Below, in pieces: positions 36,434 through 43,374 of a stretch of 64,000 bases of DNA. The stretch spans positions 62,001 to 126,000 of the forward strand of contig NZ_JARNTW010000006.1 of the NCBI RefSeq assembly GCF_029433105.1. Direction: 5' to 3'. Every line of letters starts with the position of its first letter. Within the stretch, counting starts at the first letter, position 1. A program made the position numbers and the translations under genes. The DNA comes from Runella sp. MFBS21. GTDB taxonomy: Bacteria; Bacteroidota; Bacteroidia; Cytophagales; Spirosomataceae. The notes under the pieces are model-generated. The model ran no database searches. It was not told the DNA's origin and was given only the letters and a program-made list of their open reading frames with translations.

Positions 36434-36490
36434 GCAGTTGCTTTCATATTTCTATTATCAGTACCATAACAAACACTAAAAGCATCCAAA

Positions 36491-37981
36491 ATGGGTCTTC
36501 GATCTTCGTTAAGTAAACCACTTGCCAAGTATATTGCCAATCAGCAACAAACTTGGATGTACAACGCTCCCGCTTTTCAAAATATTTGGTACAAAAAACT
36601 AGTTAATCAAGCAAAAAACACTGCTTTTGGAAGAGACCACTTCTTCAAAGACATTCATTCTTATGAGGATTTCAAGCAAGCAGTGCCTGTTAGAGATTAC
36701 GAAGATATTAAAGGCTATGTGCAGCAAATTATTGAAGGGAAGGATGATATTCTGTGGCCTGGCAAACCGCTCTACTTTGCTAAAACCTCTGGTACTACTT
36801 CAGGGACCAAATATATACCTATCAGTAAAGATTCTATACCCAACCATATCAATTCGGCACGGGATGCGTTACTCAACTATATCAACGAAACGGGTAAAGC
36901 TGCCTTCTTAGACAATAAACTCATTTTTTTATCTGGAAGCCCTGTATTGGACACCAAAGGAAGTGTACCGACGGGTCGGCTTTCGGGTATTTCTAACCAT
37001 CACGTGCCCGCCTATCTCCGCACCAATCAGCTACCGAGCTATGAGACTAATTGTATCGAAGAATGGGAGGAAAAATTGGATCGTATTATCGATGAAACGA
37101 TTCATCAACCTATGGGATTAATTTCGGGTATTCCTCCTTGGGTACAAATGTATTTTGACCGAATCAATGCCCGTACAGGCAAACCTATCAAAGACGTATT
37201 TCCTACTTTTGAGTTATTTGTATATGGTGGGGTTAACTTTGAGCCTTATCGTGCCAAATTATACGATTCTATAGGTAAAAAAATAGACTCTATCGAAACT
37301 TACCCTGCTTCGGAAGGTTTTATTGCCTATCAAGATTCGCAACATGCAGAGGGGCTTTTACTACTTGCTGATAGTGGCATCTTTTTTGAGTTTATTCCGA
37401 CAGATGAGTTTTTCAACGAAAATCCTTCACGCTTGTCTTTAGAAGAAGTAGAAATCGGCAAAAACTATGCTCTCATTATCAACAACAACGCGGGGCTTTG
37501 GGGGTATTCGCTAGGAGACACGGTCAAATTTGTATCAAAAAACCCATATCGCCTTTTAGTCACTGGCCGCATCAAGCATTTTATTTCGGCCTTTGGCGAA
37601 CATGTCATCGGAGAAGAAGTAGAAAAAGCTTTGAAATATGCCATGCAGCGCCATCCTGAAACCGAAGTTGTGGAATTTACAGTGGCGCCTATGGTCTCTC
37701 CTTCCGAAGGTCTTCCTTATCATGAATGGCTTGTTGAATTTGCGACTCCTCCTAACGACCTTCAACAATTTTCCTTAGATATTGACAAACGTCTTACCGA
37801 ACTCAACGTATACTATGACGACTTGATTTCGGGTAGTATTTTGAGACCCTTAAAAATACATTCTTTGCCAAAGAATGCATTTATTAACTACATGCGCTCC
37901 CAAGGAAAGCTCGGTGGACAAAACAAAGTACCCCGATTGTCCAATGACCGAAAAATTGCCGATGTAATCGTAAGACTCTAA
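36491..37981 (+). CDS. GH3 auxin-responsive-promoter family protein
   Basis: 496 residues with the GH3 adenylating-enzyme pattern: FAKTSGTTSGTKYIPIS (ATP/AMP-binding loop), VYGGVNFEPYR, IETYPASEGFIAYQD and LLVTGRIKHFISAFGEHVIGEEVE near the C-terminal hinge. Plant GH3 proteins conjugate amino acids to acyl hormones; bacterial homologues are widespread in Bacteroidota, with mostly unknown acid and amine substrates. The motifs needed for adenylation appear intact. The gene has its own promoter and terminator and is monocistronic. Confidence 0.93.
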   Translation: MGLRSSLSKPLAKYIANQQQTWMYNAPAFQNIWYKKLVNQAKNTAFGRDHFFKDIHSYEDFKQAVPVRDYEDIKGYVQQIIEGKDDILWPGKPLYFAKTSGTTSGTKYIPISKDSIPNHINSARDALLNYINETGKAAFLDNKLIFLSGSPVLDTKGSVPTGRLSGISNHHVPAYLRTNQLPSYETNCIEEWEEKLDRIIDETIHQPMGLISGIPPWVQMYFDRINARTGKPIKDVFPTFELFVYGGVNFEPYRAKLYDSIGKKIDSIETYPASEGFIAYQDSQHAEGLLLLADSGIFFEFIPTDEFFNENPSRLSLEEVEIGKNYALIINNNAGLWGYSLGDTVKFVSKNPYRLLVTGRIKHFISAFGEHVIGEEVEKALKYAMQRHPETEVVEFTVAPMVSPSEGLPYHEWLVEFATPPNDLQQFSLDIDKRLTELNVYYDDLISGSILRPLKIHSLPKNAFINYMRSQGKLGGQNKVPRLSNDRKIADVIVRL

Positions 37982-38034
37982 AACTAGGCAAGCTTTCCGA
38001 AGAAATAGCATTACAGGATTTATCCTACTATATC

Positions 38035-38076
38035 ACTCCCTTTTGACTCATAACCATGACCAAAAGGGAGTTTTTT
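38035..38076 (+). terminator. Intrinsic terminator after the GH3-family gene
   Basis: ACTCCCTTTTG (38035-38045) pairs with CAAAAGGGAGT (38061-38071) around a 15-base loop, followed by T residues. Confidence 0.92.
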
Positions 38077-38457
38077 ATATCCAATTTTCATCATTTTGGT
38101 ATAATTTTTGCTGTATTTTTTATACTTTTATTAAGATTTTTAAAATTCCAACAAAACAGTTTTAAGATAACAATTTGATTAATGTATATCCTAAAAATGC
38201 ACTTATAAATACCTCTAAAAATACGTCACTTTTAGGACTGTTTGGCATACTATTTTTACCGTTAAATAAGTTTTATTTTGTAATAAAACTTAGGGTGTTA
38301 TATTGCAACTAACTGATACTCTTAGCTTAATTTTTTTGGCGGTTGCACAATTTTTAACTAACTTTACGTTAATTATGCTGTTCAGCTATGAAAAAACGAT
38401 GTAAAAAAGCCTTTTTTTGAGTATTACATCGTATTGTTTAACTAACCAAAAATCGTT
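38077..38457 (+). other. AT-rich leader region of the lytic transglycosylase gene
   Basis: About 380 bases without a gene. It contains a perfect 11-base-pair hairpin at 38267-38292 with a TTGT loop and no T run. A near-consensus promoter has TTTG at 38335-38338, 20 bases, then TAACTTTA at 38359-38366. A second hairpin pairs ACGATGTAA (38397-38405) with TTACATCGT (38424-38432) just before the TTG start codon. The structured 5' leader may control translation of the next gene. Confidence 0.5.
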
Positions 38458-39486
38458 TTGAAAAGAAGACAATGCATCATCTTATCAACGCTTCTATTGT
38501 CAAGCGGAGTAGTTAAAGCTGAGGGCTTTAACGAATCTTCATGTATTCGTTTTTGTGACGAGCCGCTACCCGTTTACGAAAACAAAGTGCTTAATTATTT
38601 TCAGTCGGCTTTGCTGCACACAGCTAGCTTACCGCTACCTCAAATCAAAGCCAAAGCAGAGAAGTTTTTTAAGGTCATTGACCCCATTTTAGAGCAATAT
38701 CAAGTACCCAGAGATTTTAAATATTTGTGTGTTGTTGAAAGTGCTCTTAACCCAAAAGCTATTTCTCATAAAGGAGCATATGGGTATTGGCAATTTATGC
38801 CTCACACTGCACGCGCAATGGGACTGGTCATTGACAACAAAGTTGACGAACGTGAAAACCTCGTCAAATCTACTCACGCAGCTTGTCAGTACTTTTTAAG
38901 CCTATACAATGAGCTAGGCTCTTGGTCGTTGGTGGCAGCCGCTTACAACGCAGGCCCCACTAAGGTGAAAAAGTATCTGAGCAATCACGGAAAAACAAAC
39001 TACTATCATTTACGGATTAGTACCGAAAACCGTAAATATCTTTATCGGGTTTTGGCGGCGAAAGAACTCTTCACTCGCCCCATAATGTATAAAGCAGTAG
39101 TTGAGGAAGGGCTGAGCCTTCAGAAGTACATCATGCGGCATGGCGTTGCTTTAGGACTTATAATGCCTCCTAAAGTAAAACTTAAATCATCTCACAAAGA
39201 CAAACTAGAAATCGAAGTATTTTCTTCTACATTTAATGAAGGAATTTTAACTGGCTTCGAAGATTTAGTGCCATTGTCTTTCAAACGCAAAGGTGATTTC
39301 AGACGTTTCAATCAAGAATTGTACGAAGATTTGGAATTGGCGCAAAATCAAGAAAAAAGAAAACGGCTCATATGGTGGCGAGCCCCTAGGCTGAACACTC
39401 GCCGCCGCAACGACTTGCAAACGCTTCTTTCGGAAGCTCGTAGCAAGCTTGGCCGACAGCCTCTATCCAAGACAGGCTTAGCATAA
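38458..39486 (+). CDS. MltD-like lytic transglycosylase (SLT domain)
   Basis: 342 residues. The start is the TTG at 38458: an in-frame stop lies at 38443, no ATG or GTG intervenes, and a signal peptide (CIILSTLLLSSGVVKAEG) begins immediately after it. The SLT domain has VVESALNPKAISHKGAYGYW with the catalytic Glu94, WQFMPHTARAMGL, and WSLVAAAYNAGP. It cleaves the glycan strands of peptidoglycan in the periplasm. Unlike E. coli MltD, I see no LysM repeats; the C-terminal 130 residues are basic and unrecognised. It has no operon partner. Confidence 0.9.
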   Translation: MKRRQCIILSTLLLSSGVVKAEGFNESSCIRFCDEPLPVYENKVLNYFQSALLHTASLPLPQIKAKAEKFFKVIDPILEQYQVPRDFKYLCVVESALNPKAISHKGAYGYWQFMPHTARAMGLVIDNKVDERENLVKSTHAACQYFLSLYNELGSWSLVAAAYNAGPTKVKKYLSNHGKTNYYHLRISTENRKYLYRVLAAKELFTRPIMYKAVVEEGLSLQKYIMRHGVALGLIMPPKVKLKSSHKDKLEIEVFSSTFNEGILTGFEDLVPLSFKRKGDFRRFNQELYEDLELAQNQEKRKRLIWWRAPRLNTRRRNDLQTLLSEARSKLGRQPLSKTGLA

Positions 39487-39489
39487 TTA

Positions 39490-39525
39490 AACGAAAAGGC
39501 CATCCACACGGATGGCCTTTTCGTT
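39490..39525 (+). terminator. Bidirectional intrinsic terminator
   Basis: A perfect 16-base-pair stem (39490-39505 with 39510-39525) has an ACAC loop. It separates the transglycosylase from the converging YceI gene. Confidence 0.93.
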
Positions 39526-39544
39526 TTGAAGCATCTATAATAAA

Positions 39545-40090
39545 TTAAGAGGCTTGTTTTACCAACTGTACGTTGACGTATAGTTTTACATCATCACTCA
39601 CTACTACCCCCCCCGCTTCAGTCACCGCACTCCAGTTAAGATTGAAATCTTTACGATTCACTTTTCCACTGATTTCGAAACCTACTTTAGAGTTTCCATA
39701 AAAGTCTACCATAGAACCTCCGTAAGTGGCTGTAAGTGTGACTGATTTTGTAACTCCTCTCATGGTCAAATCCCCAACAACTTCGTAAGTTTCTTCGTCT
39801 TTCTGAGTAAAAGAACTAGAAACAAAAGTAAGTTTAGGGTGGTTTTCGGCATCAAAGAAATCGGCGCTTTTTAAGTGAGCATCGCGCTGCTCCATGTTGG
39901 TATCAATGCTGTTGACATCAGCGCTGAATTGTACACTTGCTCCCTCAAAACTATCGCCTTCTGTTTCAGCCGAACCTTCAAAGCTTTTAAAACTTCCTGT
40001 AACTGTCGAAATCACTAAGTGTTTTACTTTAAATTGGATTTCACTGTGAGTAGGGTCTATTACCCAGCTGGTTTTTCCTTGAGTTGCCAT
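39545..40090 (-). CDS. YceI family protein
   Basis: 181 residues from ATG 40090 (MATQGKTSWVIDPTHSEIQF); an upstream extension would begin beyond the promoter start site. The YceI lipocalin-like fold is recognisable: VIDPTHSEIQFKVKHLVIS, SFEGSAE, MEQRDAHLKSADFFDAENHPKLTF and VGDLTMRGVTKSVTL. The family binds isoprenoid chains or other lipids. There is no signal peptide, unlike periplasmic E. coli YceI, so this member is probably cytoplasmic. A run of 8 G in the coding strand occurs near the C-terminus (39607-39614). It has its own promoter and a bidirectional terminator. Confidence 0.93.
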   Translation of the reverse strand: MATQGKTSWVIDPTHSEIQFKVKHLVISTVTGSFKSFEGSAETEGDSFEGASVQFSADVNSIDTNMEQRDAHLKSADFFDAENHPKLTFVSSSFTQKDEETYEVVGDLTMRGVTKSVTLTATYGGSMVDFYGNSKVGFEISGKVNRKDFNLNWSAVTEAGGVVVSDDVKLYVNVQLVKQAS

Positions 40091-40132
40091 TGTTGTATAA
40101 TGTTTTTTTTGTTCTAATCTTGTTTGACGATG

Positions 40133-40164
40133 CAAATATATATGTATATACATTTAATGTCAAA
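40133..40164 (-). promoter_or_regulatory. Consensus-like promoter of the YceI gene
   Basis: On the minus strand TTTG (40164-40161) is followed after 20 bases by TATATTTG (40140-40133), giving a leader of about 38 bases before the ATG at 40090. Confidence 0.7.
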
Positions 40165-40256
40165 ACATTTTATACATTTTTTTTATTTTTTTATCAATAG
40201 ATATTTATATACTTCAAAATACTATTTCTCACTGTATACCATTTTTAGAATTCTCA

Positions 40257-40292
40257 CAAAAAATTAGGCCAGCCCATGAGCTGACCTAATTT
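40257..40292 (-). terminator. Intrinsic terminator after the RidA gene
   Basis: AAATTAGGCCAGC (40261-40273) pairs with GCTGACCTAATTT (40280-40292) with one mismatch. On the minus strand the stem runs into a T run. Confidence 0.87.
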
Positions 40293-40310
40293 TGGGGCAA
40301 CTTATCAGCA

Positions 40311-40772
40311 TTAAGCTAATTCAAAAATCACCTCAATTTCGATGGCTGCCATTCGAGGTAGAGAACCCATCCCTACTGCACTACGTGCGCCTACCCCTTT
40401 TTCATCACCCCATATTTCGGCAAATAGTTCACTACAACCATTCATGACGTAGGCGTGTTGTTCGAATTCGGGGATAGCATTAATCATTCCCAAAATTTTT
40501 ACTACTTTATTGATACGATCAAGGCTGCCAAATTGAGACCGTAACGTAGAAAGCAGCAAATATCCTGTTTTGCGAGCGGCCTCTTTAGCTTGGTCGGCAT
40601 CCAAATCTCTTCCTACTTTTCCGGCGATGAGGCTGCCATCCAAGTCAAGAGATATGTGGCCTGAAATATAAGCTAAATTTCCTGTCACCACGACAGGAGT
40701 ATAAACTCCCCCTTTGGCGGGAGGAGAAGGCAAGGTAATACCAAGATTGGCTAGGTTTTGTTCTGGAGTCAT
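40311..40772 (-). CDS. RidA/YjgF family protein
   Basis: 153 residues fitting the longer YjgF/RidA subgroup: YTPVVVTGNLAYISGHISLD, ADQAKEAARKTGYLLLSTLRSQFG, RINKVVKILGMINAIPEFEQHAYVMNGCSELFAEIWG and GARSAVGMGSLPRMAAIEIEVIFEL. The arginine in the GARSAVG block matches the residue that positions the imine/enamine substrate. RidA proteins hydrolyse reactive enamines from amino-acid metabolism. It lies 9 bases after argB on the same strand, so it is probably cotranscribed and may relieve metabolic damage linked to amino-acid synthesis. Confidence 0.93.
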   Translation of the reverse strand: MTPEQNLANLGITLPSPPAKGGVYTPVVVTGNLAYISGHISLDLDGSLIAGKVGRDLDADQAKEAARKTGYLLLSTLRSQFGSLDRINKVVKILGMINAIPEFEQHAYVMNGCSELFAEIWGDEKGVGARSAVGMGSLPRMAAIEIEVIFELA

Positions 40773-40781
40773 AGAAATAGA

Positions 40782-41597
40782 TTAATTCGATTGAATTGTA
40801 AGTTTTGTACCTGTTGTATTTTTAGTGAGTGCTTGGCGCAGTTGGTCAGCATGACAAATCGTAACCTGTCCTACTCCATTTTTTAGCGCATTAAAAGCAT
40901 TATCAAGCTTTGGAATCATTCCTTTATAAATCACCCCAGCCGCTTTACAAGAGGCGTATAGCTCTGGTGTAAGTACAGGAATGATAGATTCTTCGTTTTC
41001 GGGGTCTAAAAGCACGCCTTTTTTCTCAAAACAATAAACCAGATTCACATCGTACAATTCCGCTAATGCCACTGCTACCGACGACGCCATCGTATCAGCG
41101 TTGGTGTTGAGCATGACTCCCAAAACAGGGTCGAAAGTCAAGGGAGCTACGATAGGAATAAGTTTACTTTTTAAGAATACTTGAATTTGCTTGCTATTTA
41201 CTTCATCAATATCTCCCACAAAACCATAATTGATAATAGGCTCTACCGTCTCGTTGACGGGGCGCTTATGAGCGCGTATGATACCCGCATCCGCTCCTGT
41301 CACTCCTAGGGCATTGACTCCAAGCGATTGAAGAGTTGCCACTATGTTCTTATTTACCAAACCTCCGTATACCATCGTCACTACATCAAGCATAGCGTGA
41401 TCAGTAATGCGCCTACCGTCAACCATTTCTGTCGGAATTCCTAACTTTTCAGCCACTTGTGTTGCGATTTTTCCACCGCCATGCAGTAAGATTTTGTGAC
41501 CTTTGAGTCCAGCAAAAGACTCCAAAAACGAGCGAAGTGCTTCTGGATTGTCAATTACGTTTCCGCCAATTTTGACGACGAAGAGTTTTGGTTTCAT
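40782..41597 (-). CDS. argB: Acetylglutamate kinase (N-acylglutamate kinase)
   Basis: 271 residues of the amino-acid kinase family: VVKIGGNVIDNPEAL, HGGGKIATQVAEKLG, VDGRRITDHAMLDVVTMV, LGVTGADAGII, and NTNADTMASSVAVAL. It phosphorylates N-acetylglutamate in arginine synthesis. Some Bacteroidota use N-succinyl intermediates instead; which one applies here cannot be read from the sequence. It diverges from recO with 46 bases between start codons, and RidA follows it. Confidence 0.94.
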   Translation of the reverse strand: MKPKLFVVKIGGNVIDNPEALRSFLESFAGLKGHKILLHGGGKIATQVAEKLGIPTEMVDGRRITDHAMLDVVTMVYGGLVNKNIVATLQSLGVNALGVTGADAGIIRAHKRPVNETVEPIINYGFVGDIDEVNSKQIQVFLKSKLIPIVAPLTFDPVLGVMLNTNADTMASSVAVALAELYDVNLVYCFEKKGVLLDPENEESIIPVLTPELYASCKAAGVIYKGMIPKLDNAFNALKNGVGQVTICHADQLRQALTKNTTGTKLTIQSN

Positions 41598-41643
41598 ATC
41601 AATTATACATTTTGTGTTATTTTCGCTTCAAAGTTACACACTC

Positions 41644-42339
41644 ATGCTTCACAAAACACGCGGTATTGCCCTCAATTATATTCGCTACCGCGAAACTTCA
41701 ATCATTGTAAAGATATATACGGAAGAATTTGGCATTCAGAGCTATGTCGTAAATGGTGTCCGAACTGCTAAATCTAAAACCAACAGAATTGCGTTGTTTC
41801 AGCCAATGACTTTACTAGATTTGGTGGTATATCACAAAAGTAAAGAACAGACAATTCACCGCTTAGCAGAAGTAAAATGCAGCTTACCTTTCAAAAGTCT
41901 TCCTTTTGATTTTATCAAATCTAGCATTTCGCTATTTATCACGGAACTATTGGTCAAAACACTGCGCGAAGAAGAAGCCAATGCCGCTTTATTTGAGTTT
42001 TTGAATGAGTCCATTATTTATTTAGAAGAAAGCGCCGAAGGATTTGAGAATTTTCACTTGCAATTCTTAGCTAAATACTCCTTTTATTTAGGTTTTGGTA
42101 TCGACACCGTCCGCGAAATGGAGCAACAACTCGCCGAAAATCATTATCCTTATACCTTAGATGCCCCCATGAAAGAGGCACTCCAAAGATTCATTTTACT
42201 TCCCTTTGATTACCCCAATTATTTGGATCGCCAACGTCGTCAACAGCTTCTCAATACCCTCATTTTCTATTACAAAACTCACCTAGAAGGCCTTGGCGAA
42301 ATCAAATCATTGGAAGTACTGCGTGAAATCATGAAGTAA
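41644..42339 (+). CDS. recO: DNA repair protein RecO
   Basis: 231 residues from ATG 41644 (MLHKTRGIALNYIRYRETS); a longer frame would overlap argB on the other strand and is not needed. The N-terminal OB fold (GIALNYIRYRETSIIVKIYTEEFG, YVVNGVRTAKSK) and helical C-terminal part (FLAKYSFYLGFGID, LNTLIFYYKTHLEGLGEIKSLEVLREI) match RecO, which loads RecA with RecR. The zinc-binding cysteine pairs of some RecO proteins are absent here. No recR or recF is nearby. Confidence 0.9.
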   Translation: MLHKTRGIALNYIRYRETSIIVKIYTEEFGIQSYVVNGVRTAKSKTNRIALFQPMTLLDLVVYHKSKEQTIHRLAEVKCSLPFKSLPFDFIKSSISLFITELLVKTLREEEANAALFEFLNESIIYLEESAEGFENFHLQFLAKYSFYLGFGIDTVREMEQQLAENHYPYTLDAPMKEALQRFILLPFDYPNYLDRQRRQQLLNTLIFYYKTHLEGLGEIKSLEVLREIMK

Positions 42340-42349
42340 AACTGCCTTA

Positions 42350-42838
42350 CTAAATATCCATTACCGTAAAAACAACACTCGTAGAATAATTGCTGGCAGG
42401 TATCAAAACTGATATTCCACGGATTTCGTACTGAATAGGTACATCAAAACGATTGGAAAACCCTCTAAATATCTCCTGATTACTTCCCGAAAGTTGCACA
42501 TAACTTGTGGTACCATTGGGGGAAATCGTGCCTAAAACAGGGGTCAGAATACCGGTACCATCTCCTGTTTTTCGAATCCAAAGCGATAAATTTGAATTCC
42601 AAGACGCATCTTGCTTATAGACAAGCACTCGCCAGCTTGTCAGCAGAGCTAAGCCTACCGTTATGGTAATAGTGCTTTGATTAGCAGCACTTGTGGCGGT
42701 AGAAGCATAATTACTCCCTGCTTCTGTAATAGTAGTAGCACTAGCATTCCAAGTAATACCCGTTGCCGAAATGTTTTGCCCTAAAGCATTACTCAGATTT
42801 AACCAATACAAAATACAGATGCAGCTTATATATTTCAT
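42350..42838 (-). CDS. Third secreted subunit of the usher-like operon (possible tip protein)
   Basis: 162 residues from ATG 42838, whose A lies within the stop of the preceding gene (TGATG). The signal peptide ends near ALGQ. The mature part does not match the two pilin-like paralogues. It has an N-terminal strand region (ISATGITWNASATTITEAG) and a block WRVLVYKQDASWNSNLSLWIRKTGDG, then YVQLSGSNQEIFRG. It ends in an alternating strand (NYSTSVVFTVMDI) similar in spacing to the last strand of the paralogues. As the last gene of the operon it could be a tip adhesin or minor subunit. That role is inference; no family is recognised. Confidence 0.7.
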   Translation of the reverse strand: MKYISCICILYWLNLSNALGQNISATGITWNASATTITEAGSNYASTATSAANQSTITITVGLALLTSWRVLVYKQDASWNSNLSLWIRKTGDGTGILTPVLGTISPNGTTSYVQLSGSNQEIFRGFSNRFDVPIQYEIRGISVLIPASNYSTSVVFTVMDI

Positions 42839-43374
42839 CAATTATCGATAATAGTGTAAGTTATGGTCACAGTATTGGAAAGATTATGGCGCAATTGTCC
42901 GTAGTTATCTATTTCTAAGCTATAAGTCAAATTATAGCCATTTGTGCTTCCTGTCCCAGTGTAAGCAGCACCGATACCTGTCACAATATTTTGAGAAGTA
43001 GTACTTAAATAAACATTGGACAGAGGTGTGCCAAGCGTTCCTGCTCCTACTCCTGTATAGGAGCCTAAATTAAGCTTAAGTTTAACTCCCGTAGGCACTG
43101 CTCCTGCCGTAATTTGGGCCGTAATACGCCTACTCCCACCCGTAGTTATAGCTGAAGTAAAATTTAGCCATTTGGAAGTATTAGTAGAAGGAGTAGTAAC
43201 AGGACTCCCCGCTTGGACAGGCGCTTGTAAAGCCAATGTAATAGATGCATTGGAAGGCTCTATATCTAAAAGTGCTACTGTTGGCAAATTTAGATTAGTT
43301 ATCACTGAAACAGTGCTCTGTGCTTTTACTCCTAAACATCCATATCCTAAAATCAATATGATACACCATTTCAT
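42838..43374 (-). CDS. Pilin-like secreted subunit B
   Basis: 178 residues, signal peptide ending near VKAQ. It is clearly paralogous to the first gene of the operon. Both have VALLDIEPS near the mature N-terminus, AG-P-T-P spacing before SKWLNF or SLWLNY, and a VPTGVKLKL or VPSGADLTL block. Both also have NIVTGIGAAYTGTGSTNGY or the related TLLTGIGSGYTGDGANNG. They share the C-terminal strand NTVTITYTIIDN or TTVTVTYTISDQ. The alternating hydrophobic strands at both ends fit a donor-strand-exchange subunit. The ATG overlaps the usher-like gene by 4 bases. Family unknown. Confidence 0.75.
   Translation of the reverse strand: MKWCIILILGYGCLGVKAQSTVSVITNLNLPTVALLDIEPSNASITLALQAPVQAGSPVTTPSTNTSKWLNFTSAITTGGSRRITAQITAGAVPTGVKLKLNLGSYTGVGAGTLGTPLSNVYLSTTSQNIVTGIGAAYTGTGSTNGYNLTYSLEIDNYGQLRHNLSNTVTITYTIIDN

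Noticed and set aside
36426-36440. TTGGCAG before the GH3-family gene as a sigma-54 element
   Set aside because: The same bases are better explained as the end of a TATTTTTG -7 box with a TTG 20 bases upstream.
38388-38420. A 10-codon frame (MKKRCKKAFF) before the transglycosylase gene
   Set aside because: It falls inside the hairpin arms, has no regulatory codon run and does not resemble an amino-acid leader.
41503-41643. N-terminal extension of RecO from 41503
   Set aside because: It overlaps argB on the other strand and adds residues unlike RecO; the ATG at 41644 starts the family pattern.
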